A program made the translations under genes and the position numbers. This document shows, piece after piece, positions 46,181 to 58,854 of a stretch of DNA of 64,000 nucleotides (its first letter is position 1; every line of letters starts with the position of its first letter). Under the pieces are notes generated by a model. The model ran no database searches and was not told the DNA's origin. It saw only the letters and a list, made by a program, of their open reading frames with translations. The stretch spans positions 1,023,973 through 1,087,972 of the forward strand of contig WBVU01000003.1 of assembly GCA_009192285.1 (NCBI GenBank), given 5' to 3'. The DNA is from Morchella semilibera (lineage: Eukaryota > Ascomycota > Pezizomycetes > Pezizales > Morchellaceae).

Positions 46181-46993
46181 TCCGGATAGCCTGACGAATG
46201 GAACTCGATGACTGTCTCGTTGATGGTATCATCGTTTTTCACACCTTTCCTGTTAGCCTATTGTTCATTTCTCTTTGGGGTAAAATGGTCCTGTCTTTTT
46301 TTAGTTGATTCTGTACATGCCAGTCGTTTAGGAGTCGGATGAGCTCGCTAGGTGGGGGGGTGGGGGTGGGGGTGGGGGTGGGTTACCGATGACGAGTTAA
46401 CTGTATGCTGGGGTTTAAACTATTCTGTAGGATACCATTCATAGTAGTAGAAATAACATACTCTTTTGACGAGTTACCTGGCCTATCCTGCCATTTGAGA
46501 GTCGGGATTGTTTTTCGTCTTCCTTCTACAAGATTAATTAAGGCAAGTGTATATAGGAAATGATTAGCTACAAAGAAAGTATGTACGAGGGGTAAAAGGT
46601 TACGTGCCCATCTCATTCCTGTGCTTGCTGCTACCGCCGCTTCTAGAACCTAAGCCTACGTGTATAATTACGCGAATTTACATTTCCTTTTATCGGGTGT
46701 GTTCCTCATCTGAGGTAGGTACTCGTATACGCAACCAGCACATCCCGCCACAAATGTAGCAACGACCACAAGGAACTTTAGAAAGGTTCCCCTCTCATTG
46801 GGCAGTCACCAAAATCTAACGCTGTTGCTAGTACTCGATACTCTATCACAAGAAATAGGATGCCTTTCTGCGGCTGATCTAATAAGGGGTAAGATTCTTT
46901 GAATTACTTGAAAGCTCTGTCAATACAAATGAGAAATTCCGTTCCCCGAGCCTACACCAAGGCACTTAACATGATTAACGCACATGACCTAAA
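46181..46993. other. Convergent intergenic region with G-quadruplex-type tract
   Basis: This region separates the stop codons of two convergent genes. It contains the G-rich tract at 46352-46383 and no coding sequence. The terminators of both genes should lie here, although I see no specific signal. Confidence 0.6.
46352..46383 (+). repeat. G-quadruplex-forming tract
   Basis: Five or more runs of five to seven G separated by single T form a textbook G4 motif with one-base loops on the sense strand of the upstream gene, within its likely 3' region. Confidence 0.8.
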
Positions 46994-48658
46994 CTACTTA
47001 TAATATCTCTGCCGACCCCTATCTTCTTCATCCTCTTCCGGTTCACCCCGGCCTCTCTCAAGGCTTCTCATGAGACGCGCTGTTATCTCGGTGATCGATC
47101 TCTTATCTCTGTTTGCTGAGAATTGACTATTAAACAGATCAACCGCAGTTTGCCAGTACCCATTGGGCTTCCGTTCTGTTTCCGGCGGAGAGTGTTGTAT
47201 CTCGTAAGAGATGAGCCAGTATGCCTGCTCCAGAGTAAGCTCTCTCCCACTGCCTACCGTAAAAGATGTGTAGTCTGCTCTGGAGAATAGATTTGTTAGC
47301 CGTTTGTGTATAGCCTTTGGTGAGGGGTATTGGGCCCTATTCCGAGCAGGTTGTCGATCTTCGCAGGGAGTAGGAGATGAACCAGCAGAGGCAAGAAGGT
47401 TCAGGTACAATTTCGCTCTTATGGCGTCCTCTTCTTCGTCCTTGACCGGTTGTATATTATCGGGAGAGGGCCTAGGAAACTTAGGTCCCCGAGGATGTTC
47501 ATCCACCTTGTCATTCCCGATGCTGGCCTTTCGCTTTAAATACCGAACCCTGTCCTCCGACGTCTCAACCGAAGTGGCGTCGTCCTCGATCAGGTTGATT
47601 ATTTGGGGCCGATATTCCGGTCGTGGTGTATTAGAACTCTGAGAAGTAACCTTTCTAGTATTCATCTGGACAGCCTGCCTCATTCTCATCGCTTCAGCAA
47701 CAGCTAATGTCTGACATATCTGTTCCCACATGACGTGAAGAAAGTCTTTGTAGACCGGTATGCCTAGATCTTCTTTAAGAGCCTGATTGCATCTAGTCCA
47801 ATAGGATTCTGAAAGAGTATCCATGTGCACTTCGACGTATAGGATAAGCCAGGTGCGAATTTTCTTATACATCTCGGGAGACGATATTGAAGTTGACTCC
47901 TGAGATGCAGGGGTTGCAGCCAACTTAACTATCATCCCACTCGGGGGTCTTTGTGGAGTTGACTTTATATTTGTGGCTGAGGAATGCCGTACCTCGAGGT
48001 TCGTGGGAGGTAGGGCCGGCTTGCCCGCGCTGCTGATTTTCTCATCCTTGGCATTAGCCAAGGGTGATTTAGGAGCGGGTATTCCCTCGATGCTATGTCG
48101 CTTGCTGGTTATTACCTCCTCCTCCCCGTCGGATTCAAGGTTAACACACTCGATCGGTGTGGCAGGTCTCTTGACACCAAGATGTCTCTCCTTAAACTCA
48201 TCAAATGTCAAAGGAGAACGCTTTGCCGGGGTTAAGCGGAGCTTGATGGGGGATCTTCCAAATTCAAAGGTCAGATTGGAAGGGCGGAAGGGAGTGTATG
48301 CTAGTGTCTTAACAGGCACAACCCTGGCCGGCAACGGACGCTCGGGAACCTCCCTTATTTCTTTAGTTTTAAGTAAACCCTGATCTTCCTTCCTTATCGG
48401 CTTTGATATCGTTTCTCCTACGATAGGTTGGTTAACCGATAGAGGCTCCTTTCGTGATACCTCTGGAGTACGTCCGATGGTGAGATTATCGGACACTCTT
48501 GACGGGAGTGACATGGATCGCCTTGGACGGACAGGCATGTTAATGAGTAAGCAATAAAATAGTAAGAATGATGCTGCTGTGGGGAGTGATAGATACTTGC
48601 TCCGGGGAAGAAACTTGCTAGTGGTGTGGTTTAGATCTGCGTAGGAATATGCCCCCAT
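46994..48658 (-). CDS. Hypothetical protein with Myb/SANT-like C terminus, 514 or 554 aa
   Basis: Unknown family. The frame is open from ATG 48658; a second ATG at 48538 (MPVRPRRSMSLPSR) is the more likely start, because the 40 residues before it include a hydrophobic stretch that reads like untranslated or intronic sequence. The N-terminal half is disordered, with basic/proline-rich segments. A helical segment around the middle (KKIRTWLILYVEVHMDTL) and an acidic hydrophobic SUMO-interaction-like motif (IINLIEDD) follow. The C-terminal 110 residues contain TLEQAYWLISYEIQ, then GYWQTAVDLFNSQF and RSITEITARLMRSL. That spacing resembles the Myb/SANT-like end of the convergent neighbour at 45247-46180. 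A regulatory, chromatin-linked role is possible but inferred. Confidence 0.75.
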   Translation of the reverse strand: MGAYSYADLNHTTSKFLPRSKYLSLPTAASFLLFYCLLINMPVRPRRSMSLPSRVSDNLTIGRTPEVSRKEPLSVNQPIVGETISKPIRKEDQGLLKTKEIREVPERPLPARVVPVKTLAYTPFRPSNLTFEFGRSPIKLRLTPAKRSPLTFDEFKERHLGVKRPATPIECVNLESDGEEEVITSKRHSIEGIPAPKSPLANAKDEKISSAGKPALPPTNLEVRHSSATNIKSTPQRPPSGMIVKLAATPASQESTSISSPEMYKKIRTWLILYVEVHMDTLSESYWTRCNQALKEDLGIPVYKDFLHVMWEQICQTLAVAEAMRMRQAVQMNTRKVTSQSSNTPRPEYRPQIINLIEDDATSVETSEDRVRYLKRKASIGNDKVDEHPRGPKFPRPSPDNIQPVKDEEEDAIRAKLYLNLLASAGSSPTPCEDRQPARNRAQYPSPKAIHKRLTNLFSRADYTSFTVGSGRELTLEQAYWLISYEIQHSPPETERKPNGYWQTAVDLFNSQFSANRDKRSITEITARLMRSLERGRGEPEEDEEDRGRQRYYK

Positions 48659-51600
48659 TCACTATTTATGGCACCCTAAAAGGGATGCTCTTGGCATAGT
48701 ATTAAAAGTTTCAAAAAATCAACGCCGGCTTTAGTATCACCTGAGCAGAAACCTATAGTGGTGGTTGATATTTTGGGGATTTCATTTGTGTTGTCCCCCG
48801 TTGCGAGCAGCGAATAGAAGTGTTAGCATGTTGGGACCTGTATTGAATTTGAAAGCAACGACGAGGGAAATGAAGAGTAAAGCGATCGGTCAGAGTGAGG
48901 AAAGGGTAAAATCATTATCGGACCATTCCCAAGTTATGTATCCCACCTTACTCTATAAAAATCGCCGAAGCCTATATATATTTACCAAGTATTTCTTATC
49001 TACGATGATCGCTGCGAACCCCTCCATAAGTAAAAGAAGCTAGATATTGCTTCTAGCTTTAGCGAAACATAATAATGCCAAATATCAACCGGTAGAAGGA
49101 GACCTACGAACACACCAAGCACTATATCTGCTACCGGTGTTCTGACCAGCGCAGCTACATGGGCTCTACCATCCGCTCTGTCATACTTTCCTTGAACTAG
49201 CCCATTTGATCCAATCCTGTAACTCACCAAGTTATACCATACACACATCCGCCAATAAAATCAGTTAGGAAGTATAGTTGTTGTCTTTAGAATAGGGTAC
49301 CTAACACTAATACGGTGCTCTCACACGATTGAAAAGTAGTCAGGTGGCCGTGCATTGTGGCGCAGAGGTACATGTACCTGTCAGTGAGCATCATGGAGTA
49401 TCACTCGAGTATCCAATCAAGACTAGTGGGCTTGGCTCCCGAGTGACCGGGGGTGAATCTACATATCCCGACATTAATAATCCCGATAGGTGGGAAACTG
49501 GACTTATGCTTGGCTTAGGTAACCGAAAAACAGGGAAAGGCAGATTGGGTGGGCAAAGCGCAGCTAATGAATGCATTGTAGCTAGATGTCCAGCCATATA
49601 GATCCAAGAAAGACCACGGGTCTTGAACAAAAATTTAATACCCGCATATATCCGTTACCCAAAGTGTTGCAACAAATTCGAACTTGTTATTTATTTTATT
49701 TCGGTTGTTGTGTTTTTGAAATTGAGGCGGCGGGGTGTGTGGGGAGGGAAATTACATCTACCCCGGGAAGAGGGGGGAGATGGTTGCCATAGCCTAAGGG
49801 CATGTATGAAGTATAAAGAACTGATAATAGATAGTACAACAACAAATTTTTGTAGGGTCCGAGTGATGGTGCATGACCAGACTGTTCGTTTGCATGTACC
49901 CACCCTTCAAAGGATCAGACGCCTAGACACCATGCGACTAGGAACAAAGTAACCCCGACAGCACTGTATCGCAGGTGTACCGAGACGTTCAATGGTTTCT
50001 TGAACTTTGTCATGTGGTCCTGGAATTATGTTTTGGTATTACATGAAGGGAAGGCATCTAGCATAGGATCACAAATCTGCATTTCGGTTCGGGGAACTAT
50101 GGCTTTGAGGCTCCTTTGGTGTTCATACATGGTTTCAAGACGTCTGTTTCGGTAACGCTCTTAATACGTGCCGGGAGTAACATTATGGGTCAGCTACTTA
50201 CGTGGGATTTCTTTTCAATCTAGGGCTTCAACCGGAAGGAAAGGTTTTGGTGGTTGGATACTTATTCAATATAGTATTCTAGCTCACACCTCAGGATAGT
50301 GAACCTCGTGTGGAGAAAATGGGTAAACAATAGTTAGAAATATGTGAAGCATGCAACAAGGACCATCCAGCACGTACACCAACCCTATAACATAAATTCA
50401 AGGGCATTTTTTGAGAACCTTGGACTCTCAACGTAGCAACTTTTACATCGGGCTTCAGAGCCATAGAACCTCTTAAACTTCCCTGCAGAGCGGGCGAGTC
50501 ACGAGCGAGGGCTCTGCAGAAGAGCTTCTTGTCATATGAACCATTCAATAATGTACACAGCAATATATGGGGTGGAAGGGTCCATTATATAAATTAATAA
50601 ACCGTCAGTAGAGGCAGGTTATTGGACTTGGTCTTGGTTCGCTCTGGATGTGTAGGTGGGGTTGAGTGAAGGGATATAAACCATGGCACACAGAACATGA
50701 AAGGTTCAGGAAGGAAGACAAGGGCAGAATAGTATATATTGGGCACTGCTGTCGACCAGTGCCTGTGCGGGTCATGCTGGGGTAGGGGGCAACAGGTCGC
50801 GGAGGCTTTGTCGAACAGTCACTCTCAGATTGCAGTAAGCTCATCGAGTTGCTGCTAGAAGATTGCAGCAGTCTGCAGATGGTTTGCTCGCGTTCATATC
50901 TCTGGGGGGGAGGGTATGGGCCCCCGTGTGGACATTCTTCATGAGGGAATAAGAAAGAAGTGGGTGGAAGATTATATCCCGCAACGCATGGGATAAAATA
51001 TATCGTTAATATTGGATGTGGTTCGGGAGCTCGAGAGCTATATTTTGCGGATAGTCCGCTGATGACACTTTATACACCAAGATTAGCGTTTAGTCTGATG
51101 TCGTGGGTATCGCCATAGTACAGCAACAGTTCATGAGATGGTGTCTTTTCTTAGCCTGGATCAAACTGGGGGGAATTCTATCTTGTGGGAAGGGATGTGT
51201 GAAGGGTGCTACTGACACTGCCACGACTGGGCGGTAATTTGTATTGCAGTGGCGCCGGCTCTTGGAACGATGGTTATCAAAATAAAGGGATAGATGCTTT
51301 ATAATAGTGCGGTGTTACTAAGAACAAGCGTTTTCAGGAGACTGGTGCTTTTACCTGTCAAGGATTAGTTTCAAGCAATAAAGCAATTGGTTTCTGGTGT
51401 TTTCTGTTTTCCGATGAAGCTATTCCACTAGATCTCGAGATAATTAAGTCCACCCCCGCCCCCCCCCACCACCACCCAAATATTGATATTACGCAGTGAA
51501 AGCTCAAACTCCCAAACAAATTTCCCGGCGACTAAAAGGATATCTGCCCAATCAGCACCCTTTGCAGGTACTCACTTTTTAAGGTTCCCCAAAACAGGCA

Positions 51601-54600
51601 TCTCGGTACTTGCCCTTAGCACCCGGTGCTATCGTTGGCTTATCTAGGGTCTTTTCGCTCTGGTTGGTTGAGGGTGATAGGGGTGGTTAGAAAGCACAAA
51701 TTTGTAGCAACCGGCTCCCCCAGGAAAATGGTGCTGGTAGAGCACTGGATGGGTGGTATTGGGGTGCTTTTAAGTAGAAAAGTCCATCATGATTACCCGG
51801 AGGTGGCCATGGTCAAACCGCCCGAGTTGGCGGCCATGGGGGGATATGGCTGACTGTTTTGTATTGGAAAGAAACGTCACAAGCAAAAGCGGGACCTCGC
51901 GATCGCGGGGTAGTCCCTCTAGTATTTGCGTACGCGTAAGCTTGTTCAACTCCCTTAGCACAGCACGAAAAGAAGGAAAACAAAAACCAATGACTCATGA
52001 AAGGTAGCTACGAACTACATGCAACGTGTTCTTTCTAGCACAACTATATCTTGAAAGGTTTCGGTGACGGGCGTATATAGGTTTAGTTATAAGTACATGT
52101 ATGTAAAGTCCCTACCCAAAGACCTTCCTGGAAGGGCCAATTACCACCTAAACGAAGTGAAACTAGGTTTCAAGTGTAGAACCGCAATAGACGCAATTGT
52201 TATGATGAACAGAGGTAAACTTTGATCCCAGGGAGAAGCCTTTTGCACATTTTTCGATTGGTAGACAAAGGGATTAACCTGAGCAAGATATATATTTGGG
52301 GGGGAACGCCGTTTCTAGGTGGGTTTTGTATGGGGTTTCGCCGCTCGGCTATGTTCGGGCTTTCGCGAACACCTTCGGGTAGGGGCTTTACCTACGGTAC
52401 GTACTAGGAGGGCGTAAAGTGTCTCATGAATGGGCTAGTAAAATTGCCGTAGGAATATTGTTTCTATTGGTACAGTACTCTCGTCCCAGCGTCTATTTAA
52501 TTGGTTTTTGTCACTAAATGCAGTACTCCTATCAGTAGTTTTACCCCCTGTTTCGCACTTTAAGGTCTGTAGTAGCTTGTTATTAGACACAGATAAAAAT
52601 AGATACATGTGTAGTTTGGAGAGGTTTCGAGCTCCAACTATGACCCATAAAGTATCCAAAACGATACATATTATATTAATATATATCAATACTAAAACCT
52701 TTAACATGCTTTTGGTCCCTCAGATAGTCTCTTAGATGTGTTTAGGCTGGATCAAACGCATTACAACCAGATCTGATTAGGGGTGAGATATATGTACTTA
52801 CGTAGAGCTATTTCACGTATAATCGAAAATGGGCGGGTGATACGTTTCCCGGCTGAAAGGGGGGATTAGTTGTGTTCAGAATGGGGGTTAATTGAAACAA
52901 GGATAAAATTTAGGGCTTCATTAAGTTCGAGGGAGTGGCCATATCAAAAATTCGGGGTATACGTATCCTCTGAACGAGGATCCTTGCTATCCCTCAGTCA
53001 GTCACCATGATGAGGTTATGCTTCGGGGCCCGGCGTGCGCCCGCGCCCACATCTTGGCACTCTTAACTACGCATTTCATGCGTAGGTGCTCTCACCACCT
53101 CCGTGAACAACAAAGGTAAGGCGCGGCGCCCGAAGGGGATCCTTGTGAAGGCACGCCCATATTACCGCCCTAGACCTGAACGGTCGGCCCCTCAGCGGAG
53201 CATATTCATGTTCAGGACCTAGCTGCCCCTCAGCCTCATAATACAGAACGACACGCTGGAGTTGTTGCCAGCACACATCATGTATGCGAACGCCGTCTGG
53301 CTACCCCGTTGTGGCAGATGCCATGGTGGGACCTAACCCTTCAGGGGGCACCCTACCTCTATATTCACTGGCCCTTATTGAAGGAAGGACCTTGGTATTA
53401 TGCTCTACCTCTTTCCGTTTAAAGCTGGCGTGTATCTACTACCTAGTTCAGAACTAGTAAAGGCGGCCGCAATTCATTTAGTTGGTGGTGGGCTATCGTT
53501 GGCTCTCAACTCCATCTCAGAGGCCTATGTTTGAGGTTACCATTCCTTGCGAGAACCAAATCTTGAACTGTGCGGCAAGTATTTCAGCTTTCATAAAACG
53601 TGTATATCTCTCGATTGTTCGAGATTCTAAAGGTCTTCCAAGTGCTGATTGATATAAGATTACGTCATAAAGAAGAGCTGAGAGAAATCATATATATGGT
53701 AGCGTGGCTGTATCTATTTCTTCGGACCGGTTCTTCAGTCTGTCTGATGGTGTTATAGAGCCTTTCTTTTGCAATAGCAGATTCGAATGAGTTGGTTAGA
53801 TGCGAACAAGAAGGGTATATATGTATGGACAGGATGTGGACATAATTTTGCCTTTCAATGCATGTGGACGATGACACCCTTGTTCGAGGAATATAATATC
53901 CTCACGGGCTATCGGTTCCAGATCCGTACCGGATTAAGGTTCTACTCATCACCTTGTGCGGTGTCTCCTGGATGGCGGCAACGATCTTTGTACCACTAGC
54001 TTGTCGTAGGGGGCCTATTGGCTGAATACTGGTGAATGGAGCCACCTGAGTATTTCGTCTAGTCAACTGGCCCCTCTGCCATCTGCAGGATAAATAGCGT
54101 ATATCCAGGGGTAGCAACAAGTCCAAGATTAGGGTGGCTAGGCCTTGGGACTTTATACTCGGGACGGGACCGGTCTGAGGCAGAGGTCAGAATTCCAGGC
54201 CCGGGATTTCTCTGTCGCGATCACTCTCGAAGCGAGCATCACTCTTGAAGTTAGCGGCATTTTTGCAGCTGACCCGCCAAAAAGGGCCTGAAGATCATTG
54301 ACACCCCCTTGCTTGGGCCTATAAAATTGGATCAAACCTTCATAGGGCCTCAACTGTAAGGTGAGGCCCAAGACAGCTCTCTTGAGGAGGCTAGGGCTCA
54401 AGGAGCCCCAGTGGGCGGGCCTATTGCCACCTTTACGTGTACCATGTTCGAAAACAATGGTCCTATTTCCGTTGAGCTAGGCACCCCTAGGTTGGGGGGT
54501 GGGGCATCTGTGACCAGCACTGTCACATCACCAACTCACATGACTAAGGACAGAGTCTTCCTAGAGTTGCAGGAGAGTTGGAGGCTGCTGTATTGAGCGC

Positions 54601-56138
54601 TAAGAAGCCAATAAGATCCGTCTCCTGATGGTATAAACCCATGTCCCAGATACATTCCTATTGGGATACATGTAGCTTATCCCTTGGAGTCCGGCTGCTG
54701 CAAGATGTATAGCTATACAAAGTAGATATCTGGGGTTAACTCAAAGATTTCTCAAACCATGACCAATTACCCATATGCACGTCTCCAATTCGCTCATATC
54801 TCAGTTGCCGCGTTCCGGAAAACCTCCCTGAGTAAGGGTGAGATTAGCCTCTTCCTCTTCATGGAGAAGGATAGGTTATGGGCGAAGATTTGTTGGCATT
54901 ATCTATTCCCCTATGCTGTCTGGAATTAGCATTTTCAGGCTAGAGGTAGTGTCTAAAGGAACGGGGGACCTGGATCATGGAGCGCGTGGAGTGAAACACT
55001 CATGCAGCGTGAGGTCTGTTCTATTAGCCCTTGGCAGTAGCTTCAGAATAAGAAAATTTATGGAACTGGGGAGATCAAAGCAGATGTCATTGCGCAACAA
55101 ACTGATAATGCCTTGGTCATTTGTTATGGCGAAGTTAGGTATCATGGGTAAGATTCCTTACCAGTAAATCGCCGGGTTGATCACTGCTGTCGCGATATTG
55201 TTTCCTCTGTTTCGTCTGCTAGTACACAGAGTGGTCCAAAACAAACCTTTGCTCAGAATTTTGCTCAAGACAGCCGGCATTAAAGGAACGGAGGAAGTGT
55301 TGGTATACGGGTAGCCTTGGATCCTGCGCCAGCTAGTTGCTCCAGGCTCTATGGTAAGTGAGCATAAGGTTCGATTACACGGAATGTGGGTGGAGAGATG
55401 ATTCACCATAATATCATATCTGCTTTACTTAGAGTAGAGTTCCTAACCCATTTCACTTGCAATAGTGGGAGTGATCATGGCAGGTTGGAAGCCATACCCA
55501 AAAGGGTGATTCATAAATCGACAAGGAGATAATTACCAAAGGCACAGAGTGTTATCTGCGTTGCATATCATATCGACAGTTGAAGGAGATTTAAAGTTGC
55601 ACGGATGATAGCTGCAAGAGTCAACTAGGATCGCAGGTACCAGTGATAGGTATCAATGTACCAACGCCCCAGATAACCTCAAACTGTAACCTTCCGTTGA
55701 ACCAACATCTATTGACATTGAATACATACCTTGGTTGGTGTGTGGCTCCTTGTCTTGCGGATGTTAGGATCTTCTTGGCGAGGTTGTGGCTGTGGGTTCC
55801 GGAGATACAAACTGAAGTGTGGTTGGAGCTATTGGGTGTATCGAGCACGGTTGGGGACATTTATCTTGCTCTAGTTGATCATGTCATGATCTCAACGCTT
55901 CGCTCTCACGCGCTGCACCTCACACTGGAACCAAGGGAGAGGCATGGTGTTACGGACGGAAAGGGAGAAGAATATAGACACAAGATGCTATATGCTCAAT
56001 ATTGTCTCATAGGTAGAAACTCGCATTGGATGGAGGTCTTGTTATCTTCTACAGGGCGATAGCCACTTACCTCGGTCCCCTCAATGGCCCCTGATACCTC
56101 CCCTTCCCACTCCCCAAGCCCTGGCCCTAGAAGGCGCT
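48659..56138. other. Intergenic, gene-poor 7.5 kb
   Basis: No gene I can support. TACATGTA lies at 49369-49376, 52094-52101 and 54667-54674. Short open frames, such as the minus-strand 82-codon frame at 49000-49248 with a hydrophobic segment and frames on both strands at 54150-55900, are too ambiguous to call. The mosaic composition around 53000-55500 suggests old repeats. Confidence 0.45.
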
Positions 56139-56146
56139 TATAAATA
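56139..56146 (+). promoter_or_regulatory. TATA box of the five-exon gene
   Basis: TATAAATA lies 156 nt upstream of the ATG at 56302 and is followed by a pyrimidine-rich leader with a duplicated TTTCCTTTCTTTATT unit. Confidence 0.55.
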
Positions 56147-56301
56147 CCCTGAGCCCCCCTGTCTTTATTTCTTCCTCCACCAAGGTTTCCTCCCGCCACA
56201 ACACGTTTCACAACCTGTTTAGCAATAATCTTCACTGTTTTTTTCCTTTCTTTATTCTTTTCCTTTCTTTATTTTTTTCAAGACAAATATTTCTCTAAAA
56301 A

Positions 56302-58454
56302 ATGGGCAACCCAAAGGAGAGAGAAGGTGCCCTCTTAGACCGCCAATTGTTAAAAGAGGGAATTCCTGTCGCAAGAAAGCGTAGATATGAGGAGGAGCTC
56401 AGTGACTCGTTTGGAAAAATCACATTCCAAGATAGATCTGTGAAAAAAACCCGGAGGTTTTCAGTGCCTGCCAGCTTCAGCAAAAATCAACCCTCAGCAG
56501 CTTCGTCCTCAGCTATTGTCGAATCTGGAAACACTACAGCTGATACAGTTCCAGCCCACCATAAGGTCTATGCCAAAGACGAGAAGATGCCAACCATGAT
56601 AAATTTCACAAGAATTCAAAAAGCTTATGCTTCTCTCGGAGCGGAGTTTAGCGGTATGTGTCTTTTTCCATTTTCTTTTCCCATTTTCTTTTCCGATTTT
56701 CTTTTCCCGTTTTCTTTCAGCACTCGTATACCTTGAATCTTGATCAGATTAGATCTAAGCGAGACAAGGCGTACCAGTGCACCCAAACAAAACACCATGT
56801 GAATTCCAACAATCTTTCCATCCTAAGCCTTTACTTCACACACTTACCGTTCCAATTTACACCAATCATAATATTAAAGGGCATATCTAACATGACGATA
56901 CCATGGTATTTAGATCCCTACAAGATGCCTCATGGGCCTAGCGGCACCGGTGGCTACGATAGGAGAAAGCAGAAGGATAGACTGGCTTTGAAGGAAGCGA
57001 GTAAGTCATCGTTATTTTCATGACTCCTTGTTCATAGGGCCTGTGCTAACATCCTCTGAAGATGAGAGAAAGGTCGAGCACCACTATGAAGTTTTGTATG
57101 CGCACCATAGGAGGACACAGGAAGGCCCGATTCCCGATTGGATGGTTAAGGACCGAGTTAGGAACCATCTAAAGATTGCTCACGTTTGCAAAACGGAGCT
57201 GTTCGGTTTGTATCCCTTATTCCTGAGGAGATTAGACCAGTGTACTAACATGTGTGCATCTTGAAGTTCCTGCAACTCTTTCGGAGAATGAGATTAAAGT
57301 TTGGAGGACAGAAGAGGAGCAATGGGTGTACGATAAGGACAAAAAGGACCCATCCGATCTGACGCAGTTCAACGACCAACCTGTCAAGATGGAACGCCCT
57401 CATGAGGCATTGTATGGCAGTGAGTATTGATCAAGTCATGAAGCGCACTCTTTATAGGAGGAATGCTAATGAGAGATTGTTCAACATAGTGGAAGAAGAT
57501 TATATGATGAAATTCACGGTCGCTACCAACACCAGCGACCTCGTCGGCGGTTCAAGTTCTGAGCAGGCGGAGGTTTCCACTTGGGATCCTCAGACAGAGA
57601 ACTGCCATTGGGATGGAGATTCGCTGCGTCCAGAAATTGCAGCAGGAGTTGGGCCATGGTTTGAAATGGATAATTCCAAGTTCCCAGAAATCACCGATCC
57701 AGCAATGAAACACAATGCCACGGTAGCTGCATCGACTCTCAACGCAATCTACAGGGATGTTGGGATCAACGACTTCGCTGCGAAAAGCTCGCCATACGGT
57801 CCGATTGTGGTGGACCTTGACGAAGTTAAGGACGGACAAATGCGACTAGGATTTTTTCCACCTCCTGATAGCAAGGTATTTGATGGCCCGCTTCCTGCGC
57901 GCGGTTGCTTACCCCTTCACGATCGATATGCATATCACCTTATGTGGCTTCAAGCAAATGGGTACACACATACCCAATTTGTTTGGATGATGGGCCAGGA
58001 TGGTGGCTACCTTCGTCGCAAATTCAAACTCTCCAGAACAGAGCACGAAAGCTTAACAAACCGCATCCAAAGTAACCTCATGCGCATCACTCGTCTTATT
58101 ACACGTTACCACTTGCCGGAGAACCTGAATGGCCGCACCAAATCTCTGGTTCGCGGCAAAGGGAAGATGACACCTGCAGAAAAAGCTGCTATCAAGAAGG
58201 GTCTCATTTCACCCCCTCGTTCGAAAGGAAAGAAAATTTCTGAAAATGAGGCTCGTGCGAATGAAGCAAGGAAGGAAGCAAAAAAGAAAGCCGTCAAAGA
58301 GTCTAGGGAAATTGCCAAGAAGGCCGGTTTGAAATCTAAGCGCAAGGCTGTCAAACCTGCCCAGTGCGTTGCCGGGCCCTCCACCGAGGCTGGGGACGCT
58401 GGGAGTGGAGGAGAGCAGACCGCTTACGATGGATATGCAGAGGATGAGGAATAG
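56302..58454 (+). CDS. Lysine-rich hypothetical protein, 566 aa, five exons
   Basis: I do not recognise the family. Exons are 56302-56653, 56914-57000, 57062-57205, 57267-57419 and 57490-58454. All four introns are phase 1, and three of them have obvious CTAAC/CTAAT-type branch sites, so the total of 1701 nt is consistent. The N-terminal region is basic and serine-rich (ARKRRYEEELSDSFGK). The middle, spread over exons 2-4, contains WMVKDRVRNHLKIAHVCKT and VWRTEEEQWVYDKDKK. Exon 5 holds the best-structured part, with VVDLDEVKDGQMRLGFFPPP, DRYAYHLMWLQANGYTHTQ and MMGQDGGYLRRKFKL, which look like a folded domain. A long lysine/alanine-rich tail follows and ends acidic. A nuclear or nucleic-acid-bound role is a guess from the basic tail. 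Intron 1 (260 nt) carries a tandem pyrimidine repeat. Confidence 0.8.
56666..56719 (+). repeat. 13-bp pyrimidine tandem repeat inside intron 1
   Basis: About four copies of CCCATTTTCTTTT-like units end in TTTCTTTCAG, a perfect-looking acceptor. Using that acceptor would put the next codons out of frame, so the chosen acceptor is the later TATTTAG at 56913. Confidence 0.7.
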
Positions 58455-58852
58455 AGTGATAGCGTGGATGAAAGTGAATAAGTAGGATCCATCGAGGTCT
58501 TACACACGAAGGGAGGAGTCAAAGTGGCGTGCACAATCTGGCAGGGAGCAATGATGGTGGAATGGTTGCAGGTTATGGATGCTTACTTTGGTGGCTGTGT
58601 TATTTACCATCGGCGGTTATATTTACTGTTGAGGGTTGTTTAACTGTTCGTTATATCTCCTGTTTTGTGTTATCTTGTGCAGGTTTTACTGGGTTGGGAT
58701 TATAGGCGGATGAAATGAGGAGAGAAAAATTTGTACGATTAGTTAGATGGCAATAACGAATAAGTGCAAATACCTGGTGTTCTTGGGATAGTTGTAGGGT
58801 GCCAACGTTGACATAGTAAAGAATCCTTAAAAAAAGATAGTCTCCATCAGGG
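58455..58852. other. 3' flank of the five-exon gene
   Basis: T/G-rich DNA with no coding signal; it should include the terminator of the preceding gene. Confidence 0.55.
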
Positions 58853-58854
58853 TA

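Noticed and set aside
54150-55900. Several 80-140 codon frames on both strands
   Set aside because: Neither strand is clearly better and no two frames connect by plausible introns; possibly old repeat debris.
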